From the NCBI RefSeq assembly GCF_004770045.1, contig NZ_RQFO01000017.1:62001-126000 (forward strand): 64,000 nucleotides of DNA. Direction: 5' to 3'. The stretch comes from Leptospira montravelensis (GTDB lineage Bacteria; Spirochaetota; Leptospiria; Leptospirales; Leptospiraceae). Numbering within the stretch: the first letter of the stretch is position 1; each line of letters starts with the position of its first letter. Below, piece by piece: positions 7,678-17,316 of the stretch. Under the pieces are notes generated by a model. It ran no database searches. It was given only the letters and a program-made list of their open reading frames with translations, and was not told where the DNA came from. Made by a program: the position numbers and the translations under genes.

Positions 7678-10183
7678 AGCATTAAACACTCCTGTTATGC
7701 GCCAATATATGGAAGTGAAAGAACAACACCCAGATGGAATTGTATTTTTTCGAATGGGGGATTTTTATGAAATGTTTTTAGAAGATGCAAAAATTGCCGC
7801 ACAAATTTTGGACATCACTCTTACGAAACGTCAAAACCAAATTCCTATGGCAGGGATTCCTTATCATGCTACAGAAAGTTATATATCAAGGCTCATTGCA
7901 GCGGGTAAAAAAGTAGTAGTATGTGAACAAACAAAACCTGACGATCCAAAAGCCAAAATCATGTCGAGAGAAGTGGTTCGTATCATCACACCGGGAACTG
8001 TGGTGGAAGACAACCTTCTTGGCGGATACCAAAACAATTATTTATCCTTGTATTATAGGGAAAAAACTTCCGTTTACTTAGCGTTTGCTGATGTTTCCAC
8101 CTCGGAGTTACTTTATTTCTTTTTTTCAGAAAATGAAACAGAAAGAATTAACGATACTATCAAACGGTTTTCTCCTAAAGAAATCATTTATACAGAAGAA
8201 GTTCCACCCTTAGCGAAAGATTCTAGAATCATCCTTTCTAAAATTCCACCTGATTATCTTCCCAAAAAGAAAGGAGCTGGAATTGATACTGTTGTCCATG
8301 TCCTTGATGCTTATCTTCAGTATAACTACCGCAAACAAAACTTTGTTTTTAAATCCCCAAGACGAATAGATGAAAACGAATATTTAGTTTTGGATGAACA
8401 AACTGTTTCTCACTTGGAGCTTGTCGAAAATCCAAATGACAAAAACCATACTTTATTTGGGGTTTTAAATCGTTGTATCACTGCCACAGGAAAGAGATAC
8501 CTCAAACAGAGAATTTTATTTCCCACTCGAGATGAAAACAAAATCAAAGCCCATTGGGATAAAATAGAAATTCTTTCTTCCAATAAAAAGGAAAGACAAA
8601 AAATAAAAGAACTGTTAGGTGATTTGATTGATTTAGAGCGAGTTCTTACAAGATTTCGCGTTGGAAAAGCTTTGCCTCGTGACTTTCGTGGGATCGAAAA
8701 AAGTTTAGAATCCACAGCAAATATCAAATTCATTCTAGATGGAATTGGTTATGATTTTTCCAAACTTCCCAAAGAACTAAATGCACTATCAAAATTGTTT
8801 TTTGACACCCTTTATGACGGCGAACTTCCTGTATTTCTCGGGAACTCTCCCTTTTTAAAATCCGGGTTTAATAAAGAATACGATGATGCCATTCTTGCTC
8901 GAGAAAAAGGAAAAGATTGGATTTTGGAATTGGAAGAGAAGGAAAAAAAAGCATCAAACATTACCTCTTTAAAGATTCGTTACAACAAAATCCTTGGTTA
9001 CTTTATTGAAATTTCCAAAGCACAAGCAAAAGAAGTCCCTTCTCATTTTTTAAAAAAACAAACACTGGTTACCGGAGAAAGGTTTACTTCACCCGAATTA
9101 GAAGAACTAGAACGAGCCATCCTGCAAGCTGACGGAATCATCGAAAGAATTGAAAAGGAAAAATTCGAAGAATTAGTTGCGCACTGTATTTCTCTTTATG
9201 AAGAGTTTTTGACATTGTCCAACGAAATTGCTTCTTTGGATTATCATCTTTCCCTCACCGAAACCAAAGAAGAATACCAATGGATTAGGCCTGAGATTCG
9301 AAACGACGGAATCTTAAACTATTCCGAATCACGCCATCCTGTTGTTGAAACTTTTTTACCCATTGGCGAACGTTTTGTACCTAATAGTTTGGAACTCAAT
9401 CCGAGTGACAACGCCATAGCCGTGTTAACTGGTCCCAATATGGCCGGTAAGTCCACTTTTATGCGCCAAATTGCGATTAACCAAATCCTATTTCAAATGG
9501 GATCTTATGTTCCTGCAAAAAAAGCCTCCCTTGCCGTGGTAGACCGAATTTTTACTCGGATTGGCTCGGGGGACAACCTAACTAAGGGTGAATCTACTTT
9601 TTTTGTAGAGATGAAAGAGACAGCCACCATCTTAAATCAATTTTCAGAAAATAGCCTCATCTTATTTGATGAAGTTGGTCGTGGGACATCTACTTATGAT
9701 GGACTTTCGATTGCATGGGCCATTTTGGAATTTTTATCTGCAAAGTTTCCCAAACCAAAAACCATTTTTGCGACCCACTACCATGAGTTGACAGAACTGG
9801 AAAAAGGAAATGGAATCTTTAATTTATATTTGGATACGTTTGAAAAAGAAGGTGAAATCCTATTTTTAAAGAAAGTCAAACGGGGAAAATCAAAACAATC
9901 CTTTGGAATCTATGTAGCAAAACTCGCAGGGATTCCAGAAACCGTTTCCGATCGTGCCAAAGAAATTCTTTCAGGGCTTGAATCTAAAAAACGAGAAATT
10001 AAAATTAAAAACGAAGAACCAAGTTTGTTTGCGGGTCTTATGGATAACCAAACAACCAATCTTTCCCCTAACGAAGAAAAGGTTTTGAAACGATTAAAAC
10101 AAATTGATCCAAATCAAATTCCACCGATGGAAGCTTTATCGATTTTGGATGAATTAAAAAGAATTCTCAAAGAGAAAAACTAA
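7661..10183 (+). CDS. mutS: DNA mismatch repair protein MutS
   Basis: This ATPase recognises mismatches and starts methyl-independent or MutL-dependent repair. The 840-aa protein has the N-terminal mismatch-binding motif IVFFRMGDFYEMF with the Phe-x-Glu wedge residues near 30-40. The core and clamp regions follow, then the Walker A TGPNMAGKSTFMRQ (about residue 591), the Walker B/signature LFDEVGRGTSTYDG and the FATHYHEL switch. A helix-turn-helix dimer segment lies at the C-terminus. The length matches MutS1. It overlaps trpF at its start and the convergent serB by 30 bp at its end. Confidence 0.97.
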   Translation: MSEHYEALNTPVMRQYMEVKEQHPDGIVFFRMGDFYEMFLEDAKIAAQILDITLTKRQNQIPMAGIPYHATESYISRLIAAGKKVVVCEQTKPDDPKAKIMSREVVRIITPGTVVEDNLLGGYQNNYLSLYYREKTSVYLAFADVSTSELLYFFFSENETERINDTIKRFSPKEIIYTEEVPPLAKDSRIILSKIPPDYLPKKKGAGIDTVVHVLDAYLQYNYRKQNFVFKSPRRIDENEYLVLDEQTVSHLELVENPNDKNHTLFGVLNRCITATGKRYLKQRILFPTRDENKIKAHWDKIEILSSNKKERQKIKELLGDLIDLERVLTRFRVGKALPRDFRGIEKSLESTANIKFILDGIGYDFSKLPKELNALSKLFFDTLYDGELPVFLGNSPFLKSGFNKEYDDAILAREKGKDWILELEEKEKKASNITSLKIRYNKILGYFIEISKAQAKEVPSHFLKKQTLVTGERFTSPELEELERAILQADGIIERIEKEKFEELVAHCISLYEEFLTLSNEIASLDYHLSLTETKEEYQWIRPEIRNDGILNYSESRHPVVETFLPIGERFVPNSLELNPSDNAIAVLTGPNMAGKSTFMRQIAINQILFQMGSYVPAKKASLAVVDRIFTRIGSGDNLTKGESTFFVEMKETATILNQFSENSLILFDEVGRGTSTYDGLSIAWAILEFLSAKFPKPKTIFATHYHELTELEKGNGIFNLYLDTFEKEGEILFLKKVKRGKSKQSFGIYVAKLAGIPETVSDRAKEILSGLESKKREIKIKNEEPSLFAGLMDNQTTNLSPNEEKVLKRLKQIDPNQIPPMEALSILDELKRILKEKN

Positions 10184-11053
10184 AGCGGATAGATCAGTAA
10201 AATCAATCCAGTTGGTGATTTGATCTTTTAACCCTTGTTTCGCGTGAATTCCAATTCCTATTCCTGCAGCACCAAGCATTAGGGCATCGTTTGCCCCATC
10301 ACCAACAGCAACCACTTGTTCCAAAGGAATCGAAAGATCTTTTGCATATTGTTTTAGATAAATTTCTTTTTTTTCTCGGTTGATGATCTCACCAAAAATT
10401 TCGCCGGTAAAAGATCCGTTCTTTTCTTCCAAACCATTGGCTTTGTAAAAACTTACAGGATACTTTTCAGAAAATAATTGCAATACAGGAGTAAATCCAC
10501 CACTGAGAATTCCTAGTTTGGATCCATTTGTTGGAACAAATTGAAATACTTTTTCCATTCCCTCATTTAATGTTAATAGATCATATACTTCCCGAAAACT
10601 TTCTTTGGAAAGACCGGCTAGATGTTTCACTCGCAATCGAAGTGCTTCGTCAAATCCCATTCCACCTTCCATCGCTTGTTTGGTGACTGTGGCCACGGCT
10701 TCATACACTCCGTGTTTTCTTGCCAACTCGTCAATGACCTCTTCTTTGATGACTGTGGAATCCATATCAAAAACAAAAAGAGATTCTGCATTTTTTGGTA
10801 ACAAAGATTTAAGAAACAAAAAGTCAATTTGGTGTTCTGCTAATTTCTTTCGAATTGTTAAAATTATTTCTCGATCCAACAATTCATTTACTAAAATTCG
10901 CACACAGTGTAATCCAAATCTTTCCGATCGAATCACATTTGAAGCCCTTAAATTTGATTGAAAAGATGTCTCACCAAACTTTGAATTGGTGAAAGTTTCA
11001 GAAAGTATAGATTCAGTAATCGGAGACCGAGAAATTAGTAGGAGTGAATGCAT
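10154..11053 (-). CDS. serB: phosphoserine phosphatase
   Basis: This HAD-family phosphatase makes L-serine from phosphoserine. Motif I is FVFDMDSTVI (Asp96 nucleophile, Asp98). Motif II is GILSGGFT, and motif III ends in VVAVGDGANDALMLGAAGIG. The roughly 95 residues before motif I look like the regulatory N-terminal region of SerB-type enzymes. The total of 299 aa is normal. It begins 2 bases after the GDSL lipoprotein stop, so the two form a leftward unit. It overlaps the end of mutS tail-to-tail by 30 bp. Confidence 0.94.
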   Translation of the reverse strand: MHSLLLISRSPITESILSETFTNSKFGETSFQSNLRASNVIRSERFGLHCVRILVNELLDREIILTIRKKLAEHQIDFLFLKSLLPKNAESLFVFDMDSTVIKEEVIDELARKHGVYEAVATVTKQAMEGGMGFDEALRLRVKHLAGLSKESFREVYDLLTLNEGMEKVFQFVPTNGSKLGILSGGFTPVLQLFSEKYPVSFYKANGLEEKNGSFTGEIFGEIINREKKEIYLKQYAKDLSIPLEQVVAVGDGANDALMLGAAGIGIGIHAKQGLKDQITNWIDFTDLSALVFLFENSF

Positions 11054-11055
11054 TT

Positions 11056-11823
11056 TTACTTTTGTAGATAGGGTCTTAGTTTTTTACCCCAGATTTCATA
11101 TCCTTTTTCATTAAAATGAAGACTATCCCCATTAGGGCGTATGAATTCATCACTTAGTGTAGGAGAATCGGTTTTACGCATTTTATCCCAAACTTCGATA
11201 TATTCCACATTAGAAGTGGTTCTTGCAACTTGGTTTAAAAACAAATTGAATACCGGAACAATTTGGTTTAATTCCTTCACCCGAGTTGGTGGCACAGCAA
11301 TCAGAAATATCTTTGTGTTTCGATTCCGAGAGTGGATTTTATGAATGATAGAAAGGAGATTGTTTTGTACGAGACTAAGGCATTTACCTTGAATAAAGTC
11401 GTTTCCACCAATTTCAATAACTACCTTCTCAGGGTGAAGGATAAGGACATCATCTTCAATTCTAGTAAGAAGAGTCTCTGTCATATCCCCGCCAATCCCA
11501 CGATTGGTAACCGACTTGCCTGGAAATTCCTTGGCCATCAAGTCTGGCAAAAACAAGTGAACCAAACTATCACCAGTAAAAACAATATCGGTTTTTTTGA
11601 TTTTTATATTATCTTCTGCGTATAACAGCCGTGTGGGGAGCCAAGCTTTCTCTATATACTTTTTAAAGTTAGAGTTGTCTCGCCACCCAGGCTCCGCAAA
11701 ACATTGGAAATTGGTATCGAAATAATCTCGTTTTGAGGAAGATTTACAATCAGTAACACTCAAAACAAGGGCAAAAGCCATGCCCCATCGGAGGAAGAAT
11801 TTAGTCCTGTTCTTGCGGTTCAT
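11056..11823 (-). CDS. SGNH/GDSL-family esterase, putative lipoprotein
   Basis: The 255-aa protein has an N-terminal signal ending in a spirochaete-style lipobox (VLSVTDC), so it is likely a lipoprotein. The four SGNH blocks are visible: FTGDSLVH with the nucleophile serine, RGIGGD, EIGGNDF, and DSLHFNEKGY with the catalytic Asp/His. This predicts a lipase/acyl-esterase acting on lipids or sugar esters in the periplasm or envelope. The start overlaps the end of the upstream 59-aa gene by 23 bp, and serB follows after 2 bases. The substrate cannot be deduced. Confidence 0.8.
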   Translation of the reverse strand: MNRKNRTKFFLRWGMAFALVLSVTDCKSSSKRDYFDTNFQCFAEPGWRDNSNFKKYIEKAWLPTRLLYAEDNIKIKKTDIVFTGDSLVHLFLPDLMAKEFPGKSVTNRGIGGDMTETLLTRIEDDVLILHPEKVVIEIGGNDFIQGKCLSLVQNNLLSIIHKIHSRNRNTKIFLIAVPPTRVKELNQIVPVFNLFLNQVARTTSNVEYIEVWDKMRKTDSPTLSDEFIRPNGDSLHFNEKGYEIWGKKLRPYLQK

Positions 11824-11980
11824 TCATTCGGAAGCGCTTTTGCCAATCTTTGATTTGGGCCTGCGCATATTCTTCCGTGTCACAAATCCGAAACTCGATC
11901 GGGTTATTTGTGGTTGTCTCGATGAGTTTGGCTTCGATATACCCGTTCTTTAACTTGGTTGTCTCAATGCGATATCTCAT
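11801..11980 (-). CDS. small conserved-looking protein, 59 aa
   Basis: Leftward ATG at 11980 to TAA at 11801. The protein begins MRYRIETTKLKNGYIEAKLI and ends RMNEPQEQD. It is charged and soluble, with no signal or membrane segment, and reads as a small alpha/beta domain. A GGAG ribosome site sits about nine bases before the ATG. The ORF overlaps the start of the GDSL lipoprotein gene by 23 bp, which is typical of translational coupling. The good ribosome site and overlap support it as a real gene. No family is recognised. Confidence 0.6.
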   Translation of the reverse strand: MRYRIETTKLKNGYIEAKLIETTTNNPIEFRICDTEEYAQAQIKDWQKRFRMNEPQEQD

Positions 11981-12004
11981 CTGAATAGCTCCAAAAACCA
12001 GGAT

Positions 12005-13561
12005 TTAATTACCACGTATCTTTGCAATCTCTTCTAAAGTTTCATCTTCCTTGTATTTTCCAAAGAGAAAGATGGCGAGTAGACAGAATGCTGAGGCAAG
12101 AGGACCGGTTAAACGAACACCGAGTTCCCCTCCTACTTCTACATCTTCGACTTTACAAATGGTAGTTTCCATACTTATTTTTGCCTCTACTTCTGAATTT
12201 TTTTTCAATTCTGACTTTGGTTCTGCTACGGAAGGTGCGATGATCCCTGTTACATGGGGTGAACCATTTTTCTTTGTTTCACGATCCATTCCCAAAAGGA
12301 TAACGGAACTAAAAATGAGAACTGCTAGCGTTTGTCCCAATTTCTGCATAAAAGTTCTTCCCGCATAAAACAAACCTTCGCGTTTAGAACCAGTTTTTAA
12401 TGAATCAAGTTCAGCGATATCGGCAAGGATTGCATTTGGTAAGATTCCAAGGATTGCTATAGGAACAGCGGCAATCGCAACAATCAAATAACCTTGGATA
12501 TGTGGTGATAATGGCAACGAATTTTTCCCGACAAAATATATAGAAAGAAAGAGGATAAGAAAAATATAGAATCCAACGAGTACGGTTTTTTTCTTTCCGA
12601 TCCTTCTGGCGATCCAGTTGACCACGGGATAAAAAGCAAACGATACCAGTAACATCACAGTGAGGAGTTGGGTCACAAATTCGCGTTCTAATTCCAAAAG
12701 TACAGTTACATAATAGGAAATTCCTGTGGTGAGGATGGTAAGGGCTAAAAAATAACAGAGATCGGACAAAGCGAAGTATAGAAAATTCTTATTTTTGAAT
12801 GTAAGAAAAATGGCCTCTTTGAAAGGAACACTGGAAGCTTCCGATTCACAATAGGTTTTTTCATGAATCGTAAAAACTGGAAAATACATACAAATAGCAG
12901 CAAACACACAAAGGATTCCCAAAGCATACTGACGCGATACCAAAGTTTGAACGGCACTATCCGCATCAAAAACAAACGAAGATTTTAAAACACCGGCAAT
13001 CATTGGCTCGGTGGATGCCACAATGATCCCCAAGGCGTATGTCACAGAAATATAAGTAGAAAGATTCAACCTCTCTTCCGGTGTATGCCCTAGCTCTGGA
13101 ATGAGAGCAAAGAAAGGTGTGACATACACTGTTAAAAATAAATAAAATAACAACATACATCCAGTCATCCAAACCAAATTGGCAGAAGAGATAAAGTTGT
13201 GTGGGGGAACAAAAATGAGCCAACAAAAGACGGCTGCAGGCAATCCTCCGAGAAAAAGAAAGGGAATCCGACGTCCAAATCGAGAACTAAACCGGTCCGA
13301 AGAATTAGCAATGATGGGATCAGTAAAAGCATCCCATAAACGACCAACCGCAGCGACCACTCCAATGGTAGACAGCCCCCAGAAGGCCAACTTTTCAATG
13401 AGATCAGGGAAACATTCCTGTCCTAGTTTTGGTGCGGGTGGAAGATAAAAATAAACTTGGTGAAGACCAATGATATTGATGAGAGTGGACCAACCCAATT
13501 GGCCGATCGCATAACTCATCTGTTTTCGAAATGGTAAAGAAGGTTTTCGCATTTTTCTCAC
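12005..13561 (-). CDS. MFS transporter, GPH (melibiose-type) cation:sugar symporter family
   Basis: The 518-aa protein has about twelve hydrophobic helices. The N-terminal region MSYAIGQLGWS...GRLWDAFTDPIIANSSDRFSS with the following GRRIPF is the hallmark of the MelB/GPH group, where the Asp residues bind the coupling cation. Between the last helices there is an unusual hydrophilic insert of about 70 residues, rich in Glu/Lys. The substrate is unknown; glycosides or related organic solutes are the family norm. It is separated from bioB by about 50 bases and points the same way. Confidence 0.82.
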   Translation of the reverse strand: MRKMRKPSLPFRKQMSYAIGQLGWSTLINIIGLHQVYFYLPPAPKLGQECFPDLIEKLAFWGLSTIGVVAAVGRLWDAFTDPIIANSSDRFSSRFGRRIPFLFLGGLPAAVFCWLIFVPPHNFISSANLVWMTGCMLLFYLFLTVYVTPFFALIPELGHTPEERLNLSTYISVTYALGIIVASTEPMIAGVLKSSFVFDADSAVQTLVSRQYALGILCVFAAICMYFPVFTIHEKTYCESEASSVPFKEAIFLTFKNKNFLYFALSDLCYFLALTILTTGISYYVTVLLELEREFVTQLLTVMLLVSFAFYPVVNWIARRIGKKKTVLVGFYIFLILFLSIYFVGKNSLPLSPHIQGYLIVAIAAVPIAILGILPNAILADIAELDSLKTGSKREGLFYAGRTFMQKLGQTLAVLIFSSVILLGMDRETKKNGSPHVTGIIAPSVAEPKSELKKNSEVEAKISMETTICKVEDVEVGGELGVRLTGPLASAFCLLAIFLFGKYKEDETLEEIAKIRGN

Positions 13562-13611
13562 TAGAGGCGGTAAAGTAGAAGCATACTACCGCCAAAAGTT
13601 AAAAAGGCAAA

Positions 13612-14667
13612 CTACTTTTTATGTTTATAGAGTTCTGGAAAATTTTTCTCGTCGTAAAGGAACTGCGACTCGTACTCATCCCATCCTTCTGGTACCCCTT
13701 CTGTAAATTCAGGAACCATAGAACAATCCCGAATTAAGTTCATCGTTTGAACCATCTCACTGCCTTTTACATTTAAGTATCCTTCAGCAAACAATGAGTT
13801 GGCTACAAAAAGTGCCATTGATTGTAAAGAACCTAAATGACCTTCTCTTCCGGCACCAATTCGAATTTCTGAATCGGGATTCACCAATCGAAACATAGAC
13901 AATACACGAATACAGAATTCTGGGGTGAGTGATGACTTCTGGATGGCATGGCCTTTGATAGGAATAAAGAAATTAACAGGGATAGATATCACACCAAGTC
14001 GTTTGAGTTCAAAAGCAACTTGTACCAAATCTTTGAGTTCTTCTCCCATACCCACAATGATCCCTGAACAAAGCCCGATGTCAGCTTCTCTTGCCGCCTC
14101 AAGTGTTGTTAGTCGGTCTTTAAAGGTATGTGTGGAACAAATTTCGTTGTATTTGGATTCGGATGTGTTGAGATTATGATTGTATCGGTCAAGGCCCGCA
14201 TCTTTTAAGGTCCGAGCTTTTTTTGCATCCAAGATCCCAGCCGACAAACAAACCTTCATTCCCAATTCCCCATTGATTTTAGAGATTGTCTCGGCAAGTT
14301 TATCAACAGCTTTGTCTGTTGGACCACGACCCGAAGTTACCATACAAAAGCGGTAAGCTCCGTTTTCTTTGGCACGTTTGGCATCTTCCCAGATTTCTTC
14401 AGGAGATTTAAGTGAATACTCTTGGATTCCTGAGTCTCCACCCTTTCTTTGGGCGCAGTAACCGCAGTCCTCAGGGCAATAACCATTTTTGATATTATCT
14501 AATATATGAATGCGAACACGATTGGTATAATAACGATTTCTTTCTTCTGCGGCACGAGCGACGACCGAAAGCAAAGGGACTTTTCCTTCAAGGATTTCAA
14601 GGGCTTCCATTTCCGTAATTAAGGAAGGTGTGGTGGAAACAGTTTTTTCTTGGACTTCTGCGATCAT
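13612..14667 (-). CDS. bioB: biotin synthase
   Basis: This radical-SAM enzyme inserts sulfur into dethiobiotin. The 4Fe-4S cysteines are in [11 protein letters not shown] (Cys64, Cys68, Cys71). Further family marks are [33 protein letters not shown] and EIRIGAGRE. The 351-aa length is normal. It is the last gene of the leftward bioD-bioA-bioB set. The 63-base gap before it holds a small dyad (CGAAGA/TCTTCG, 14703-14719) and AT-rich sequence that could contain an extra promoter. No strong ribosome site is seen before ATG 14667. Confidence 0.96.
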   Translation of the reverse strand: MIAEVQEKTVSTTPSLITEMEALEILEGKVPLLSVVARAAEERNRYYTNRVRIHILDNIKNGYCPEDCGYCAQRKGGDSGIQEYSLKSPEEIWEDAKRAKENGAYRFCMVTSGRGPTDKAVDKLAETISKINGELGMKVCLSAGILDAKKARTLKDAGLDRYNHNLNTSESKYNEICSTHTFKDRLTTLEAAREADIGLCSGIIVGMGEELKDLVQVAFELKRLGVISIPVNFFIPIKGHAIQKSSLTPEFCIRVLSMFRLVNPDSEIRIGAGREGHLGSLQSMALFVANSLFAEGYLNVKGSEMVQTMNLIRDCSMVPEFTEGVPEGWDEYESQFLYDEKNFPELYKHKK

Positions 14668-14730
14668 GGGAACAGATTCTTTTCGACGCCAACCTGTGTA
14701 AACGAAGAAAATCTCTTCGTATATTTAGTA

Positions 14731-16053
14731 TCAATCTGAATCTACAAAACTAAGAAGGGTTTCTTCCATTGCCAAAAAAATTTGATCTAGGGATTCCTCC
14801 GAAATAGTATAAGGAGGTGTGATATAAATCGTTCTTCCAAGTGGACGCAAAAGAACGCGAAACTCTCTCATTTGTTCCCGTATTTTTTTCCCAATAGGAT
14901 TCAAATATTCATCTTCTGCGATAGTTTCTTTGTATTCAAAAGCAAAGATTCCACCAAACACACGAACATTCTGGATTCGTTTTCCTAATTTTTTTTGGAA
15001 TGGTTCTATTCGCTTTCGCAATGAACTTTCTAATTTTTTAACAAGTTCGAGTCCATTTTCTTTTAAAAGTTTTACTGACGCATAACCCACGCTACATGCC
15101 AAAGGGTTTCCCGTCATTGTATGTGCATGAAAGAATGCATGATAAGGATCTTTAGATAAAAATTGTTGATATATGAATTCAGAAACTAATGTGGCACCGA
15201 GGGGTAACATCCCCCCAGTGAGTCCTTTTGCCATCACTAGAAGATCTGGCTTCACTCCTGCCACTTGGTAAGCAAAAAACTCACCTAGTCTTCCCATTCC
15301 TGTAAATACTTCATCAAAGATAAGAAGCGTATTGGTTTGTGTCGCAAGTTCCCTAAGTTTGATTAATACTTTTTTATCATAAAATAACATCCCGTTGGCG
15401 CCAAATACCAAAGGTTCAATGACAATGCCTGCATAGTCATTTTGTTTGATACTAAGTTCTAAATCGTTTAAACATTCTGTAGCACAACTGCTCACATTTT
15501 TTCCCCAAGGGCAATTCATACAATTGGGAGCTGGGAATTCTTTTGTTGGGAACCTAAGATCAGAAAAAATTCGATTAAAATAATTTTTTCCAGAAACATT
15601 CATGGCTCCAATGCTATCACCGTGGTAGGAACTAGAAAATACTAGAAACTCTGATCTAGGTTTGAAGTCTGGGTGGTTTCTATAATATTGGATAGCGAGT
15701 TTTAATGCAATTTCTATCGCATTTGATCCGTTATCTGAATAGAATACTTTATGGAAATCAAAATGAGTGAGTTCTAATAATGATTTAGATAAGGCTTCGG
15801 CAGCAGGATGGATGTGACCTGCAAGCATCACATGATCTAGTTCATCAATTTGTGTTTTAAGTGCGGATACTAACTTAGGATGACGATGACCAAAAATCAT
15901 TGTCCACCAACTTGCAATGGCATCAATCCACTGATTTCCTTCAGAATCTTTTACGAACTCCCCTTGGGCTTCGACGATATCGATTAATGTTTCCCCTTCT
16001 TCTTGGATGGTCAAGGGAACCCATGTATACGTTTGGAGTGGGTTAAACTTCAT
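14731..16053 (-). CDS. bioA: adenosylmethionine-8-amino-7-oxononanoate aminotransferase
   Basis: This PLP enzyme makes 7,8-diaminopelargonate (DAPA) in biotin synthesis. Motifs include IASWWTMIFGHRHPKL, YSDNGSNAIEIALKLA, SSSYHGDSIGAMNVSG, LIFDEVFTGMGR and the PLP-lysine region VMAKGLTGGMLPLGA. The frame could start at TTG 16077, but ATG 16053 (MKFNPLQTYTWVP) gives the normal N-terminus and overlaps bioD by 11 bp. It follows bioD directly, so the two are co-translated. bioB lies downstream. Confidence 0.94.
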   Translation of the reverse strand: MKFNPLQTYTWVPLTIQEEGETLIDIVEAQGEFVKDSEGNQWIDAIASWWTMIFGHRHPKLVSALKTQIDELDHVMLAGHIHPAAEALSKSLLELTHFDFHKVFYSDNGSNAIEIALKLAIQYYRNHPDFKPRSEFLVFSSSYHGDSIGAMNVSGKNYFNRIFSDLRFPTKEFPAPNCMNCPWGKNVSSCATECLNDLELSIKQNDYAGIVIEPLVFGANGMLFYDKKVLIKLRELATQTNTLLIFDEVFTGMGRLGEFFAYQVAGVKPDLLVMAKGLTGGMLPLGATLVSEFIYQQFLSKDPYHAFFHAHTMTGNPLACSVGYASVKLLKENGLELVKKLESSLRKRIEPFQKKLGKRIQNVRVFGGIFAFEYKETIAEDEYLNPIGKKIREQMREFRVLLRPLGRTIYITPPYTISEESLDQIFLAMEETLLSFVDSD

Positions 16054-16735
16054 CTTCTGGATTGAGTAAGGTATCAATTACATTCCGATCGGTATCAAAA
16101 TGATTATTAGTAAAAGAAATAAATTCGGAAGGAGATAACTTTTGCTTTGGAAAATTGGTAATTCCTAAACAAGGAGCACCACCTAATCTTTGTATTGTTT
16201 CCGCATTATCAACCTGAAGCGAACTTTCAGGTCCCACTAAATAAAATCCAAGTACAGCAACGAACCTACTTGTAAGTGCATCTAAGGTCAGTAAGGTATG
16301 ATTGATAGTGCCAAGCTCAGTCGATCCAATGACCACAACAGGAAAATTACTTTCCCCGATACCTCTTATGGTTAAATAGTCGTCAGTCCACGGAACAAAA
16401 ACGCCACCGGCACCTTCTACAAGGGTATTGGATTTTCTTTCTTTAGAAAGTTCATTCAATAGGAACTTAGGATCTAAAATTCTGCCTTCTTGTTTAGAGG
16501 CATAATGTGGACTGGCAGGAGTTTGGAATTCATACACTGGTTTTAGAAAATAAGATTCTGGTAAGTCGGTAGTTTTTTGGACCAATTCTGTATCACCAGT
16601 GCCTACAGCCCCAGTTTGGATGGGTTTCCAATAACGAAATCCATAACTTTCCGCGTATTTTGCCATAAAGAGGCAGGAAAAAAAAGTTTTTCCCACATCG
16701 GTCCCGGTTCCTGCAACGTAAAAAGCTTGGCCCAT
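16043..16735 (-). CDS. bioD: dethiobiotin synthetase
   Basis: This ATP-dependent ring-closing enzyme converts 7,8-diaminopelargonate and CO2 into dethiobiotin. The Walker A loop GTGTDVGKTFFSCLF is at the N-terminus, KPIQTG follows, and LVEGAGGVFVPW is the conserved central motif. I used ATG 16735 (MGQAFYVAG); TTG 16744 is possible. It is first in the bioD-bioA-bioB set and divergent from the cNMP-binding gene with only about 60 bases between, so that gap must hold both promoters. No bioF or bioC is next to it. Confidence 0.93.
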   Translation of the reverse strand: MGQAFYVAGTGTDVGKTFFSCLFMAKYAESYGFRYWKPIQTGAVGTGDTELVQKTTDLPESYFLKPVYEFQTPASPHYASKQEGRILDPKFLLNELSKERKSNTLVEGAGGVFVPWTDDYLTIRGIGESNFPVVVIGSTELGTINHTLLTLDALTSRFVAVLGFYLVGPESSLQVDNAETIQRLGGAPCLGITNFPKQKLSPSEFISFTNNHFDTDRNVIDTLLNPEDEV

Positions 16736-16794
16736 ACGGATCAAGTTTTATCAATTCTTACCCTCGTCTATCCGATTTATATAGGAGAGGCTTT

Positions 16795-17316
16795 ATGCAA
16801 CTTCCCCTTTGGAAATCCATTCTCAAACGTGACGAAAATCCGATTACCGAGATTTCTCATTTTTTACGTGAAACCGCTATCTTTGAAGGAATGTCTCGAA
16901 GGACATTACGAGAAGTAGCAAGACTCATCCACAAACGGAAGTACTATGCAGGTGAAACCATTTTTTACCAAGGCCAAGCGGGAACGGGAGTGTATCTCAT
17001 TTTACAAGGGAAAGTTGAAATTTTTTCGGAAAGAGAAGGTGTTACTTTAAAGCTCGCCGAACTAGAGAAAGGTGCCTTTTTTGGTGAACTTGCGTTATTC
17101 CAAGACTTTCCAAGATCTGCAACTGCCGTGGCCCTTGTTGATTCTATTTTACTTGGTTTTTTCCAACCAGAATTAAAAACATTATTGGAAACCAAACCGA
17201 GAGTGGGAAACGACTTACTGCTTAGTTTTGCATCCATTATTGCCGACAGACTCCGCAAAACAAATGATACACTCGAAGCTGCTTACTTCAAAAGTAAAAA
17301 AAATAAAACCAAATGA
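16795..17316 (+). CDS. cyclic nucleotide-binding domain protein
   Basis: The 173-aa protein consists of one CAP-type cNMP-binding beta-barrel (about residues 25-145), with ETIFYQGQAGTGVYLILQGK and GAFFGELALFQDFPRSATAV forming the phosphate-binding cassette. There is no helix-turn-helix after the barrel, only a short Lys-rich tail, so it is not a DNA-binding CRP protein. It starts after a strong GGAGAGG site. Its stop overlaps the start of the next permease gene (ATGA), suggesting that the pair works together. The bound ligand is unknown. Confidence 0.85.
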   Translation: MQLPLWKSILKRDENPITEISHFLRETAIFEGMSRRTLREVARLIHKRKYYAGETIFYQGQAGTGVYLILQGKVEIFSEREGVTLKLAELEKGAFFGELALFQDFPRSATAVALVDSILLGFFQPELKTLLETKPRVGNDLLLSFASIIADRLRKTNDTLEAAYFKSKKNKTK

